Of a stretch of 64,000 nucleotides of DNA, positions 1 to 9,332 are shown in pieces. A program made the translations under genes and the position numbers. Each line of letters starts with the position of its first letter. The first letter of the stretch is position 1. A model generated the notes under the pieces. The model saw nothing but the letters and a program-made list of their open reading frames with translations. It did no database searches and was not told the origin of the DNA. Source of the stretch: Candidatus Zixiibacteriota bacterium (GTDB lineage Bacteria; Zixibacteria; MSB-5A5; GN15; PGXB01); the NCBI GenBank assembly GCA_900498245.1, contig LS998015.1, forward strand, positions 1,825,746 to 1,889,745, written 5' to 3'.

Positions 1-1326
1 AATGAATACAATCGTGTCGCCGATAAGGATGAGCGGCGCAAGAAAAAGGGCGAATTGAGAGACGAGGTCCTTCAATCCTTGGCCGAGGAATTCCCCGAAT
101 CTGAAAATACTATCAAGGCAGTCATTGACGAAACCGATGCTGAAGTCATGAGAAAGATGATCGTCGAGGAAAATCGTCGCATCGATGGCCGCGGACCGGA
201 TGACATCCGCCAGATTACGTGCGAAGTCGGGGTGCTTCCGAGAACTCACGGTTCGGCCTTATTCACCCGCGGTCAAACCCAGGCCCTGGTGGTAATGACA
301 CTGGGAACCAAAATAGATGAACAAAGGGTTGATGATCTTGAGGGGGAATCGACCAAGAGCTACATGTTGCACTATAATTTTCCGCCTTTCGCCACGGGCG
401 AGGTGCGCCCCATACGGGGAGTCAGCCGGCGCGAGGTTGGTCACGGAGCCCTTGCCGAACGGGCCCTCCAGCCGGTCATCCCGGTCGAAGAGAAGTTTCC
501 TTATACCATCCGAATTGTCTCCGACATCATGGAGTCCAACGGATCGTCCTCAATGGCTTCGGTCTGCGGCGGTTCTCTGGCCCTGATGGACGGCGGTGTG
601 CCCACGAAATCGGCCGTGGCCGGGGTGGCCATGGGACTGATTAAAGAAGGGGATAAGGTCATCGTTTTGACCGATATTCTTGGCGACGAAGATCATTTCG
701 GCGATATGGATTTCAAAGTGGCCGGGACGGCTAAAGGGATAACCGCTTTTCAGATGGATATCAAAATGACCGGCATCGATCTGGCCACGATGGGCGAAGC
801 CCTGGAAAAGGCTCGGAAGGCCCGCCTGTTCATTCTGGACAAAATGAATGCGGTGATTTCCAAGAGCCGCGAGGAAATTTCCAATTATGCTCCGCGAATT
901 ATTACTCTGAAGATCAAAGTTGATAAGATTGGCGAGGTAATTGGCCCAGGCGGCAAGATGATTCGCTCCATTATCGAAGCCACCGGCGCCAAGATTGATA
1001 TTGATGATGATGGTACGGTATTGATTGCCTCTGTTGACGGTGAAGCCGGGCAGAAGGCGCTGGAAATGGTTCAAGCGATTGTCGAAGAACCGGAGATCGG
1101 AAAAATATACTCCGGAAAGGTACGTCGAATAACCAATTTCGGGGCATTCGTGGAAATACTGCCTGGGACCGACGGTCTTCTGCATATTTCGGAAATTGAC
1201 TCAAGCCACGTGGCGCGGGTCGAAGATTTTCTGAAAGTCGGAGATACCGTGGAGGTCAAGGTCATCAATATTGATCCGGAAGGAAAAATACGGCTTTCCA
1301 GGAAGGCCCTTGTCAAACATCACTAG
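1..1326 (+). CDS. pnp: Polyribonucleotide nucleotidyltransferase, 3' part (5' end outside window)
   Basis: PNPase degrades RNA 3' to 5' by phosphorolysis and acts with the degradosome. The frame is open from base 1, so the gene starts outside the window; about 441 codons remain of the roughly 700 usual for the family. Visible are the end of the helical linker, the second RNase PH core (IDGRGPDDIR, then LFTRGQTQ and the GSSSMASVCGGSLALMD stretch), a KH domain with the VIGPGGKMI loop, and an S1 domain (GKIYSGKVRRITNFGAFVEILPG-type start) close to the C-terminus. The protein ends soon after S1 with no long acidic tail. The M16 peptidase gene follows 5 bp after the stop, the pnp-peptidase order seen in many bacteria. 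Identification is firm; only the start is missing. Confidence 0.97.
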   Translation, partial: NEYNRVADKDERRKKKGELRDEVLQSLAEEFPESENTIKAVIDETDAEVMRKMIVEENRRIDGRGPDDIRQITCEVGVLPRTHGSALFTRGQTQALVVMTLGTKIDEQRVDDLEGESTKSYMLHYNFPPFATGEVRPIRGVSRREVGHGALAERALQPVIPVEEKFPYTIRIVSDIMESNGSSSMASVCGGSLALMDGGVPTKSAVAGVAMGLIKEGDKVIVLTDILGDEDHFGDMDFKVAGTAKGITAFQMDIKMTGIDLATMGEALEKARKARLFILDKMNAVISKSREEISNYAPRIITLKIKVDKIGEVIGPGGKMIRSIIEATGAKIDIDDDGTVLIASVDGEAGQKALEMVQAIVEEPEIGKIYSGKVRRITNFGAFVEILPGTDGLLHISEIDSSHVARVEDFLKVGDTVEVKVINIDPEGKIRLSRKALVKHH

Positions 1327-1331
1327 ATAGG

Positions 1332-2603
1332 ATGAAAAGCCGTAGCGAATATCAGAAGTCTGTTCTTCCAAGCGGGTTGAGGATAGTAACCGAGCAGGTT
1401 CCCTCGGCCCGCTCGGTCGCATTTGGTGTCTGGATTGACACCGGTTCCCGCGATGAAACCAGAGAAGTCAATGGAATAACCCATTTCATTGAACATATGC
1501 TTTTCAAGGGAACCAAGACTCGCAATGCCCGGGAAATAGCCTCTTCGCTGGAATCGTTGGGCGGCTCACTCAATGCTTTTACATCGCGGGAACAGACCTG
1601 CTTCCATGCGGTCGTCCTGGACGAGCATACCCCCCAGGCAGTGGATGTGATTTCGGATATTGTCATGAATTCTACTCTATCCCCGGTCAATCTGGAACGG
1701 GAAAAACTGGTGGTAATGGAAGAAATCAGAGAAGTCGATGAAACACCCTCGGATCTCATTCATGATCTATTTTCTAATTGCTTCTGGAGAGGACAAGCTT
1801 TGGGCTGGCCCATAATGGGATCAATCAGGAATATTAAAAGCATGACCCGGGGCGGGCTTTTGAAACATCTAAGGAATCATTACCGCGCCGGTCGTGTCGT
1901 AATTTCTGCGGCGGGGAATATTTCTCATCAGAGACTGCTCAAATTGGTGAGGGGCCGATTTGAATTTGCGTCGGGAGGCAGGGGACAGGAAAAGGCGGTA
2001 TCATCGCCGGACCGATTTCTTCTTAAATCTTACCAAAAGAAGGGGAATCAAACTCACCTTTGCATTGGTTTTCCCGGCGTCAGTTTTTCTTCGCCCGAGA
2101 GAAATGTCTTGCTGGCCCTTCACGCATATCTGGGCGGGGGCATGTCCTCCGTTTTATTCCAGAAGATTCGAGAAGATAAGGGAATTGCTTATACGGTCTA
2201 CACATTTCCTGATTTCTATAGGGATGGCGGACTTTTGGGGATATATCTGGCGGCCGACAAAAAGAAGGTACCCTCGGCGATTGATATCGTTCTCAGGGAA
2301 CTGCGAAAAGTCAAACGTGAGCGGCTCTCGACCGATAAATTGTTCAAAGTCAAAGAGCAGATCAAAGGCAATATGACCTTGAGCCTGGAATCGACCATGA
2401 GCCGCATGAGCCGGCTGGCCCGTCAGGAAATTATGATCGGCCGTCGGATTTCAATCGATGAATCTCTGCGGGCGATCGATCGAATTACCGCCGATGACAT
2501 TATCGAAATAGCGCGACGGATTCTTCGGCACGACATAATGACGGTGACCTCCCTCGGCTCAGCTCACGAAGACGAAATGGCTGCCGTCGATTGGAAATTA
2601 TAA
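1332..2603 (+). CDS. M16 (insulinase-like) zinc metallopeptidase
   Basis: A 423-residue M16 protein, probably processing or degrading peptides. The inverted zinc motif HxxEH is HFIEH at residues 51-55, followed by MLFKGT as in the mitochondrial processing peptidase beta/PqqL-like branch. The third zinc ligand is expected in the MEEIREVDETP segment near residue 130. A second M16 fold half containing the LGGGMSSVLFQ and REDKGIAYTVY motifs lies at about 245-285, so it has the typical two-lobe single-chain length. It sits 5 bp behind pnp and is likely cotranscribed. No signal peptide is seen, so a cytoplasmic location is inferred. The family is certain, the substrate unknown. Confidence 0.93.
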   Translation: MKSRSEYQKSVLPSGLRIVTEQVPSARSVAFGVWIDTGSRDETREVNGITHFIEHMLFKGTKTRNAREIASSLESLGGSLNAFTSREQTCFHAVVLDEHTPQAVDVISDIVMNSTLSPVNLEREKLVVMEEIREVDETPSDLIHDLFSNCFWRGQALGWPIMGSIRNIKSMTRGGLLKHLRNHYRAGRVVISAAGNISHQRLLKLVRGRFEFASGGRGQEKAVSSPDRFLLKSYQKKGNQTHLCIGFPGVSFSSPERNVLLALHAYLGGGMSSVLFQKIREDKGIAYTVYTFPDFYRDGGLLGIYLAADKKKVPSAIDIVLRELRKVKRERLSTDKLFKVKEQIKGNMTLSLESTMSRMSRLARQEIMIGRRISIDESLRAIDRITADDIIEIARRILRHDIMTVTSLGSAHEDEMAAVDWKL

Positions 2604-2624
2604 TCGCATGAAAACGGGCTTTCT

Positions 2625-3401
2625 ATGGCCATTCTCGCCTTCCATAATATAGAATATACCTTTCCCTTAGGCGTTAATTATTATTCCCCGACACGATTTA
2701 AAAGGCTTCTTTCATTTCTTCTTGACTCCGGAGATTCCTTTGTCGCTCTCGGTCAATATTTGCAGCGTGAAGATAATAGGAACGCAATTGCTCTGACATT
2801 CGATGACGGGTATTTGTCCTTTTATGATGCGGTCTGGCCGATTCTTAAAGCCTTCTCAGTACCGGCCACAATTTTTGTCCCGTATAATTATATTGGCAAG
2901 GATAACGATTGGGATTATATGAATTTTATTCGAAAAAGCGCTCATCTCGATATAAACCGATTGAAGAAACTGGCCGGGGATGGAAATATAGAAATTGGCT
3001 CGCACGGGATGAATCATAGATCCCTGTCGAATATGGCCGATCGCCTCCTGATGGTGGAACTGGAACATTCCCGGAAAGGTCTGGAGGATATAATAGATCG
3101 CCCTGTGCGCTTTATCAGTTTCCCTTTTGGCCGGTTTGATTCCCGCACCGAGCGCTTTGCTCTCAAAGCAGGCTATTTGCGGGGATTTTCCCTTTCGCAC
3201 TTTTCCCGGGGAAACCTGGGTTTTACGCTGCCCCGGTTTTCCATAGGATATCACGACACCCCCTATTCAGTTCTGCAAAAGATTGGCGGTGGTCCGCTTG
3301 CCGGTTTGGAGAAAGCCAAGGGAGCCATTCTCAATTCCTATTCGTCCGGGACGATCCTCCTGAATAGGATCCGTTCTCGAGGGGAACGCCGGACATTTTG
3401 A
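2625..3401 (+). CDS. Polysaccharide deacetylase (NodB/CE4 family)
   Basis: A 258-residue CE4-type protein. The TFDDG motif (residues 58-62) supplies the catalytic base and a metal-binding Asp, and SHGMNH (126-131) supplies the two metal histidines spaced HxxxH. ISFPFGRF near 170 is the usual third motif. Such enzymes remove N-acetyl groups from peptidoglycan or surface polysaccharides. No clear signal peptide is present; the N-terminus MAILAFHNI reads straight into the fold, as in deacetylases of glycan biosynthesis clusters. The ATG at 2625 lies 21 bp after the M16 gene, so cotranscription is likely. The glycan substrate cannot be told from sequence. Confidence 0.88.
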   Translation: MAILAFHNIEYTFPLGVNYYSPTRFKRLLSFLLDSGDSFVALGQYLQREDNRNAIALTFDDGYLSFYDAVWPILKAFSVPATIFVPYNYIGKDNDWDYMNFIRKSAHLDINRLKKLAGDGNIEIGSHGMNHRSLSNMADRLLMVELEHSRKGLEDIIDRPVRFISFPFGRFDSRTERFALKAGYLRGFSLSHFSRGNLGFTLPRFSIGYHDTPYSVLQKIGGGPLAGLEKAKGAILNSYSSGTILLNRIRSRGERRTF

Positions 3402-3426
3402 TATCTCAAAGTAATTCCAAAAAAAC

Positions 3427-3455
3427 TTGATAATTTAACCGCATTGGCTTAAATT
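3427..3455 (+). promoter_or_regulatory. Possible sigma-70 type promoter for leuS
   Basis: TTGATA at 3427-3432 and TAAATT at 3450-3455 are separated by 17 bp, about 40 bp before the leuS start. The gap between the deacetylase and leuS (92 bp) is AT-rich, which suits a separate promoter. This is a consensus match only. Confidence 0.35.
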
Positions 3456-3493
3456 CATCAACTTGAATATAGAGCTTATAACGGAAAAAATTT

Positions 3494-5986
3494 ATGCTGA
3501 ATGAGAGAAATTCCGACTTAAAGTATAACTTTAAAGAGATCGAAGAAAAATGGCACCGGGTCTGGGAAAATGAACGGCTCTACCGGGCGCCCGACCTTCC
3601 CGGAAAAGATAAATTCTATATCCTGGTGATGTTTGCCTACCCCTCCGGCGACATTCATATGGGCCATTTCCGCAACTATATTATTGGTGATGCCGTTGCT
3701 CGCTACCAGATGATGAGAGGAAAACAGGTTCTAAATCCTTTCGGCTGGGACGCCTTTGGTCTGCCGGCCGAACGCGCCGCTATCCAGAGGGGCCTTCATC
3801 CGGCGGACTGGACTTATAGGAATATCGAGATTTCCCGCGCCACTCTGCAGAAAACCGAGGTTTCATTTGACTGGTCACGGGAAGTCATTTCCTGCAGTCC
3901 CGATTATTATAAATGGACACAGTGGATGTTTGCCCGCCTGTTCGACCACGGCCTCGCCTATCAAAAGACCGGCTGGGTAAACTGGTGCCCGGAAGATAAA
4001 ACGGTTCTGGCTAACGAACAAGTTGTTAATGGGACATGCGAACGTTGCCACACGCCGGTGGAGAAGCGCGAATTAAAGCAGTGGTATTTCCGTATTACAG
4101 ATTATGCCGAACGCCTGGTAAGAGATCTTGAAAAGCTCCCTCACTGGCCGGAAAATGTGAAAACCATGCAGCGGGAATGGATCGGCCGCTCCGTCGGGGC
4201 CGAAATTGAATTCACGATAAAGGATTCCGGCGAAAAATTACCGATTTTTACAACTCGCCCGGACACTATTTTCGGCGTAACATTCATGGCTATTGCCCCG
4301 GAATCCCCCATAGTCGACCGCCTCAATTTGGATGGAGAGCATAAACTCAGAGTCGAGGAATATCGCCGGATGGCCCTTAAACGATCTGAAATAGACCGGT
4401 CCGCCGCGACAGGGGAGAAGGACGGCGTCTTCACGGGAAAATATGCCATTAATCCATTCAACGGAGAAGAGGTGCAGTTATGGGTGGCCGATTATGTCCT
4501 CGCCGGCTACGGCACGGGCGCCGTAATGGCCGTTCCGGGACATGACAGCCGCGATTTTCTCTTTGCAAAAAAATATAATATCCCGATAAAGATAGTCATT
4601 CATCCCGATGCCGAAATAAAACTTAATTTGGCCGACATGAATGACGCCTACGCTGATCACGGGGTCATGGTAAATTCGGGCCAATTTGACGGATTAGCGG
4701 GGGAAGAGGCCATAAGGAAAGTTACGGCCTTCGCCGCAGAAAAGGGATTTGGCCGGGAAAAGATCAATTATAAACTCCGTGACTGGCTAATCTCCCGCCA
4801 GCGTTACTGGGGGGCGCCGATTCCGATAATTCATTGCCCCAATTGCGGCCCGGTGGCGGTACCGGATGAGAATCTTCCGGTGCTGTTGCCCAAAGTTGAA
4901 AATTATCTGCCCAAAGGACGTTCTCCACTTGCCGACGTCCCCGAGTATATGAATGTCAAATGCCCCAAATGCGGGCAGGATGCCGAGCGGGACCCGGACA
5001 CAATGGATACATTTGTCTGTTCCTCGTGGTATTACCTTCGCTATCTTGATCCCCACAACGACGGAATTCCCTTCGATAAAAATAAAGCGGCGGCCTGGAT
5101 GCCGATTGATCAGTACATCGGCGGCATAACCCATGCCACGGGGCACCTGATCTATTTCCGCTTTTTCCAGAAATTTCTTAAGGATATCGGCTGGGTCAAA
5201 GATGACGAGCCGGCCCTGGCGCTTTTTAATCACGGCATGGTAATGGACGAAAAATGGGAAGTGATGTCAAAATCCAAGGGAAATGTCCACTCGCCGATAG
5301 AACCGATGAAACAACGCGGCATCGATATAACTCGTTTAGCGATGTTTTTTACCGCTCCGTCGGAAAAGCCGATCGCCTGGAGCGAGGACTATCTGGTAGG
5401 CGTCGAGAAATTTATAACGGGTCGATTTTACCCGCTAATCGCTTCCTATCGCGGCACGCAACCCGATTTAAAGTGTTACTTTAAGACAAATAGTCTGAAC
5501 GACTCTGAGAAAAAAATCTATATTCGGCTGAATCAGACTATTCAAAAAGTCGATGACGATTATCGCCGGATGCAATTTAACACTGCGATTTCTGCCTTAA
5601 TGGAACTGGTTAGGGATATTGATTTTGGGAGAATTGAAAACGACGAGTTCAACGATTATTTGATTCTTAAGACCATTCAGTTAATCGCCCCGATGGCGCC
5701 GTTTCTGGCCGAGGAAATGTGGCATAAATGTGACCGAGAGGTATCGGTGTTCAGAAGCAGTTGGCCGGTATTTGATCCCGCGGCCATTCATTTTGATACA
5801 GTCAGTATTGCCATTCAGGTTAACGGGAAACTGAGATCCGAGGTTTCAATAGGCCGGAACGCTTCCGAAGAAGAAGTATTCAAATTGGCTGCAGACGATC
5901 CGCGAGTGATCAATCATTTGGATGGAAAGAAAGTCATAAAGAAGATTCTGGTGCCGAATAAGCTTCTAAATATCGTGGTAAAATAG
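3494..5986 (+). CDS. leuS: Leucyl-tRNA synthetase
   Basis: An 830-residue class I synthetase that charges tRNA-Leu. The HIGH signature is HMGH in the PSGDIHMGHFRN segment (near residue 55) and the KMSKS loop is VMSKSKGN (near 590). Between them are the CP1 editing domain with its threonine-rich TTRPDTIFG motif, the LISRQRYWG motif, and a zinc-binding insertion with CPNC and CPKC pairs. The C-terminus carries the anticodon-binding helical domain and a small terminal domain. The length is normal for bacterial LeuRS. A tRNA-Leu gene occurs 18 kb away in the same window but is unlinked. Identification is firm. Confidence 0.98.
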   Translation: MLNERNSDLKYNFKEIEEKWHRVWENERLYRAPDLPGKDKFYILVMFAYPSGDIHMGHFRNYIIGDAVARYQMMRGKQVLNPFGWDAFGLPAERAAIQRGLHPADWTYRNIEISRATLQKTEVSFDWSREVISCSPDYYKWTQWMFARLFDHGLAYQKTGWVNWCPEDKTVLANEQVVNGTCERCHTPVEKRELKQWYFRITDYAERLVRDLEKLPHWPENVKTMQREWIGRSVGAEIEFTIKDSGEKLPIFTTRPDTIFGVTFMAIAPESPIVDRLNLDGEHKLRVEEYRRMALKRSEIDRSAATGEKDGVFTGKYAINPFNGEEVQLWVADYVLAGYGTGAVMAVPGHDSRDFLFAKKYNIPIKIVIHPDAEIKLNLADMNDAYADHGVMVNSGQFDGLAGEEAIRKVTAFAAEKGFGREKINYKLRDWLISRQRYWGAPIPIIHCPNCGPVAVPDENLPVLLPKVENYLPKGRSPLADVPEYMNVKCPKCGQDAERDPDTMDTFVCSSWYYLRYLDPHNDGIPFDKNKAAAWMPIDQYIGGITHATGHLIYFRFFQKFLKDIGWVKDDEPALALFNHGMVMDEKWEVMSKSKGNVHSPIEPMKQRGIDITRLAMFFTAPSEKPIAWSEDYLVGVEKFITGRFYPLIASYRGTQPDLKCYFKTNSLNDSEKKIYIRLNQTIQKVDDDYRRMQFNTAISALMELVRDIDFGRIENDEFNDYLILKTIQLIAPMAPFLAEEMWHKCDREVSVFRSSWPVFDPAAIHFDTVSIAIQVNGKLRSEVSIGRNASEEEVFKLAADDPRVINHLDGKKVIKKILVPNKLLNIVVK

Positions 5987-6131
5987 ATAAAAATTGAAAT
6001 CGGAATGGTGAGGTCAATGAATCGGGTAAAATAAGTTAACATAATATATCTTTTGGGACACAATTTGCCATCCAATCAGCCTTAAGTAATATCCAGCACC
6101 CTGCCCTGAGCGATTCTTTAGCTTAAAGAGA

Positions 6132-7049
6132 TTAAAGCTTCTGGAAAGCCCAATTGGCCAGACGCCTGGCCTGGCTGAATCGCGAATTCGGCCCGGGGGC
6201 GCCCAATACCACGACCGTTAGTTGGCGTCCCTGGCGATCTTCAATTATTGTGGTAAGGCAATAAGCAGATTCCGATATATATCCCGTCTTCCCTGCCAGC
6301 ACGCGATATCTGGAAAATAGAAGTTTGTTAGTGTTGACTATTTTTCGCCCTCTCCGGCGGTTGATTGGCTTAAAATTAAATTCCTTGAGGGAGGTTATCC
6401 GTGCAATTTCAGGATAACTGATAGCAGCATTCACAAGACGCGCGCAGTCGGCCGCGGTGGAGCGATTTCTTTCATCAAGCCCGGTCGGTTCGAACATGAT
6501 TGTATTTTCCATCCCGATTTCCAGAGCCTTGGAATTCATGAGAGCGGCGAATTCGTTTATGTCCGAGGTCACCGATCGGGCCACCGCCCGCGCCGCCCTG
6601 TTATCGGAACGAATCAGGGCTGCGCACAGAAGATCCCGAACTTTCACCCGGTCTCCAAAGCGGAGAATCGAGCGTGATGATTTATAGCAGTCGTCCTTGG
6701 AAATCACGATAATCGAATCGGGATTATAATTATCCAAGACGACCATGGCCGTCAACAGCTTAGAAATTGATGCCACCGGCGTCGTTTCATGGGCATTATA
6801 GGAATATATCACACGGTGGCTGCCGTTATCGATGACCAGCCCCGAACGCAGATTAACCCGGATTCCCCTGCAAATGTTGGTATCCGGGAGTTGAAATTCA
6901 AAATATGTTTTTTTAACCGGCGTCCCGGCGATGGACGCCGATGTCGATTCTGTCAGCGTAACCTTGCTGCCGACAATAAATACAATAATGGCGACCAGAG
7001 TCAACAACCCGGATATCCTGAAAATTCTCCAACGCAATATTCTGGACAT
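6132..7049 (-). CDS. D-alanyl-D-alanine carboxypeptidase (peptidase S11)
   Basis: A 305-residue penicillin-binding enzyme of the DacA/S11 family that trims the terminal D-Ala of peptidoglycan stem peptides. The SxxK motif is SISK near residues 94-97, SxN is SDN in LIRSDNRAA, and the KTG triad is AGKTG near 250. An N-terminal hydrophobic segment (about residues 12-28) acts as signal or anchor; the C-terminal amphipathic anchor domain of classical DacA is absent, giving a short form. ATG at 7049 is chosen over a TTG three bases earlier; it overlaps the stop of the ABC permease gene (TGATG), so translation is probably coupled. leuS converges on it from the other side. Confidence 0.9.
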   Translation of the reverse strand: MSRILRWRIFRISGLLTLVAIIVFIVGSKVTLTESTSASIAGTPVKKTYFEFQLPDTNICRGIRVNLRSGLVIDNGSHRVIYSYNAHETTPVASISKLLTAMVVLDNYNPDSIIVISKDDCYKSSRSILRFGDRVKVRDLLCAALIRSDNRAARAVARSVTSDINEFAALMNSKALEIGMENTIMFEPTGLDERNRSTAADCARLVNAAISYPEIARITSLKEFNFKPINRRRGRKIVNTNKLLFSRYRVLAGKTGYISESAYCLTTIIEDRQGRQLTVVVLGAPGPNSRFSQARRLANWAFQKL

Positions 7050-8347
7050 CAATATTTAACCCACCTGATTATTTCCGGCAAAGTCGGCCTTTTGCCATAC
7101 ATCAATATGCCGACACGGAAAATTTTCGAAGCCAGCCAAATAACAAATACCGTCGTTGCCGCCGTCAGGAGCACTCCAATTATCGCCTGTACAATTATCG
7201 GATTGCCTAAAGAGAAACTTTCGGGGGCGATCACGTTTAATCGCAGAATCATCATGGTGGGCGTAAAGAATGGAATCAGCGATAATGTGGTAGCAATAGC
7301 AGAATCCGGCTCCTGAATGATATACATGGCGAGAATCACCGGCAAAATGAGTGACATGGTGATGGGGAAAAGATAATTCTGGGCTTCCTTATCGGTATTG
7401 CAGAGCGAACCGATGAGCGCAAAAAGAGTCGAATATAAAATATATCCGATAATAAGAAACAAAACGAAAAAGACGATTAAAACCGGGTTAAAGATAACTC
7501 CCGAAATATCCGTGCTGACATTCAAAGCGCCCCGATATGAATAGAGACCCAACCCGATAATTATCCAGACCCCTACCTGTGTCAATGATGCCAGTCCCAA
7601 CCCGATAATTTTCCCGGCCATCAACTGAAATGATGACACCGACGAAACCATTACTTCTATAATTCGTGAATTCTTTTCTTCGATTACCGAGCGCATCAAA
7701 ATCTGACCATAACCGATCACCGTCATAAAAATTATCATCACAAAGATAATCCCACCCATATACATTGTCAAAAAATCTCGTTCCTTCCCACCCGGGGCTT
7801 CCTGTCTGAGGTCTATTCTGCGGGTCAGATAGAGGACCGAATCGATCTGGAGATTGACATTTGATTTCTCCAGCCTCAGTCCCGCGAGTATATCCGATAA
7901 CTTTTTTTCGAAACGAGTGCCCGTGGCGATACTGAACGATTTGGAGACCAGAGCGACCGAGTCATTCAATGTAGCATCCTTGCCAATAATTAAATAGCTC
8001 TTTAGGTTTTGATTCAGGACGAGGGAGTCCAGTCTTTGGCGGGTCGCCGCCAATTCGGCTGAATCTTCTGGATTAACCCTCAGAATCTCATCTATTTCGT
8101 AAGAAGGATTCCCATTTTTGAGCTTATAGTTCTTAATGGCTTCGGCGAATTTCTCCCCTATTGCCTGATTATCCAAATCTATTATGGAAATATGTTCGGT
8201 CGCGGCCGGTTTTTTCGAAGCCAGCAAAGCCGGCAAAACGGAAAGACCTATCATTAAAAGTGGTGTTAGGATTATTCCTATCAAAAATGATTTCTTCTTT
8301 ACGACCTGGGCATATTCGCGGCTTATCAATATCCACAGTTTTTTCAT
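7049..8347 (-). CDS. ABC-2 type permease (NatB-like exporter subunit)
   Basis: A 432-residue membrane protein with one N-terminal membrane helix, a large extracytoplasmic region (about residues 50-190) and a C-terminal bundle of five or six helices. This is the layout of NatB-type and other ABC-2 permeases; the VIEEKNSRIIEVMVSS segment after the second helix is characteristic of this family. It overlaps the upstream ATPase gene by 4 bp and the downstream carboxypeptidase gene by one base, so the three form an operon. The substrate is unknown; family members export sodium, drugs or polymers. Confidence 0.88.
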   Translation of the reverse strand: MKKLWILISREYAQVVKKKSFLIGIILTPLLMIGLSVLPALLASKKPAATEHISIIDLDNQAIGEKFAEAIKNYKLKNGNPSYEIDEILRVNPEDSAELAATRQRLDSLVLNQNLKSYLIIGKDATLNDSVALVSKSFSIATGTRFEKKLSDILAGLRLEKSNVNLQIDSVLYLTRRIDLRQEAPGGKERDFLTMYMGGIIFVMIIFMTVIGYGQILMRSVIEEKNSRIIEVMVSSVSSFQLMAGKIIGLGLASLTQVGVWIIIGLGLYSYRGALNVSTDISGVIFNPVLIVFFVLFLIIGYILYSTLFALIGSLCNTDKEAQNYLFPITMSLILPVILAMYIIQEPDSAIATTLSLIPFFTPTMMILRLNVIAPESFSLGNPIIVQAIIGVLLTAATTVFVIWLASKIFRVGILMYGKRPTLPEIIRWVKY

Positions 8348-9276
8348 TGGGCCGCCTCCCGTTCCTCATTATAATCGGCTCCGCTGCGGGCCACTTCGAT
8401 AAAAATATCATAGAGTGATGGCTGCATCACCTGAAAGCGACGGATATTTACCCGGTCCGCAATTTTCTTCAGAATTTCGCCGCTGTCGGCATCTTTTGTC
8501 AGTTTCAATTCTATATAATTGGGAAACTCGGTTATTCCGTCAATATCGGGTATCTCCTTCACAAATGAAGCGTCCCCTTCCATTTCGATCTGAACCGAAT
8601 TCCGGCCGAAACGTGTCTTGATGTCGGCCAGGCGTCCGTCGAGAACCTTTTTGCCGTTGTTTATCAGGCAAATAAAGTCACACAGTTTTTCGGCCTGCTC
8701 CATCACGTGGGTTGAAAAAAGGATAGTTGTCCCGCGCCGTTTTTCATCGAGAATAATATCTTTGATGAGTTCGATATTCAAAGGATCGAGGCCCGAAAAC
8801 AGTTCATCGAGAATAATCATATCCGGCCGGTGAATTAGAGTCGTAATGAACTGCAATTTCTGCTGCATCCCTTTCGACAATTCTTCAACTTTCCGTTCCT
8901 TATAGCCGCGGAGCGACATCTTATCCAGCCAGCCGTCAATCCGTTCGTGTACCTCTCTCCTCGTGCAACCTTTAATTTCACCAAGGAAAGTTACGACCTC
9001 AATCAGAGTCATTTTCTTATAAAGACCCCGTTCCTCGGGTAGATAGCCGACCTTGTTGCGAAAATCGCCGTTAGCCTGATGACCGTTGACCAGAACCGAA
9101 CCGGAATCGGGCGCGATAATATCCATGATCATTCTGATCGTGGTTGTTTTGCCGGCGCCGTTCGGCCCCAGGATTCCGTAAATGGCCCCCTTGGGAACAG
9201 ACAAAGAAAGGTCATCGACCGCGACTTTTCCGTCGAAGGCCTTCCTGATTTTATCCAGACGTAAATATTCCTGCAT
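8344..9276 (-). CDS. ABC transporter ATP-binding protein (NatA-like)
   Basis: A 310-residue nucleotide-binding subunit. Walker A is GPNGAGKTT (near residue 37), the ABC signature appears as ELSKGMQQK, and Walker B with its catalytic acidic region is MIILDELFSGLDP, followed by the switch H in STHVMEQ. A C-terminal extension of about 80 residues with a DUF4162-like fold is typical of the NatA branch paired with ABC-2 permeases. ATG at 9276 is preferred over a GTG two codons upstream because AAAGG lies 6 bases before it. It is first in the operon with the permease and the D,D-carboxypeptidase. Confidence 0.93.
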   Translation of the reverse strand: MQEYLRLDKIRKAFDGKVAVDDLSLSVPKGAIYGILGPNGAGKTTTIRMIMDIIAPDSGSVLVNGHQANGDFRNKVGYLPEERGLYKKMTLIEVVTFLGEIKGCTRREVHERIDGWLDKMSLRGYKERKVEELSKGMQQKLQFITTLIHRPDMIILDELFSGLDPLNIELIKDIILDEKRRGTTILFSTHVMEQAEKLCDFICLINNGKKVLDGRLADIKTRFGRNSVQIEMEGDASFVKEIPDIDGITEFPNYIELKLTKDADSGEILKKIADRVNIRRFQVMQPSLYDIFIEVARSGADYNEEREAAQ

Positions 9277-9332
9277 ATGCACCTTTATAAATGAACTAAT
9301 TTATATCACTGCCAAGTAACGTCAACTAAAAA

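Noticed and set aside
550-1185. 211-codon minus-strand frame
   Set aside because: It lies wholly inside pnp on the opposite strand and has no domain or ribosome site.
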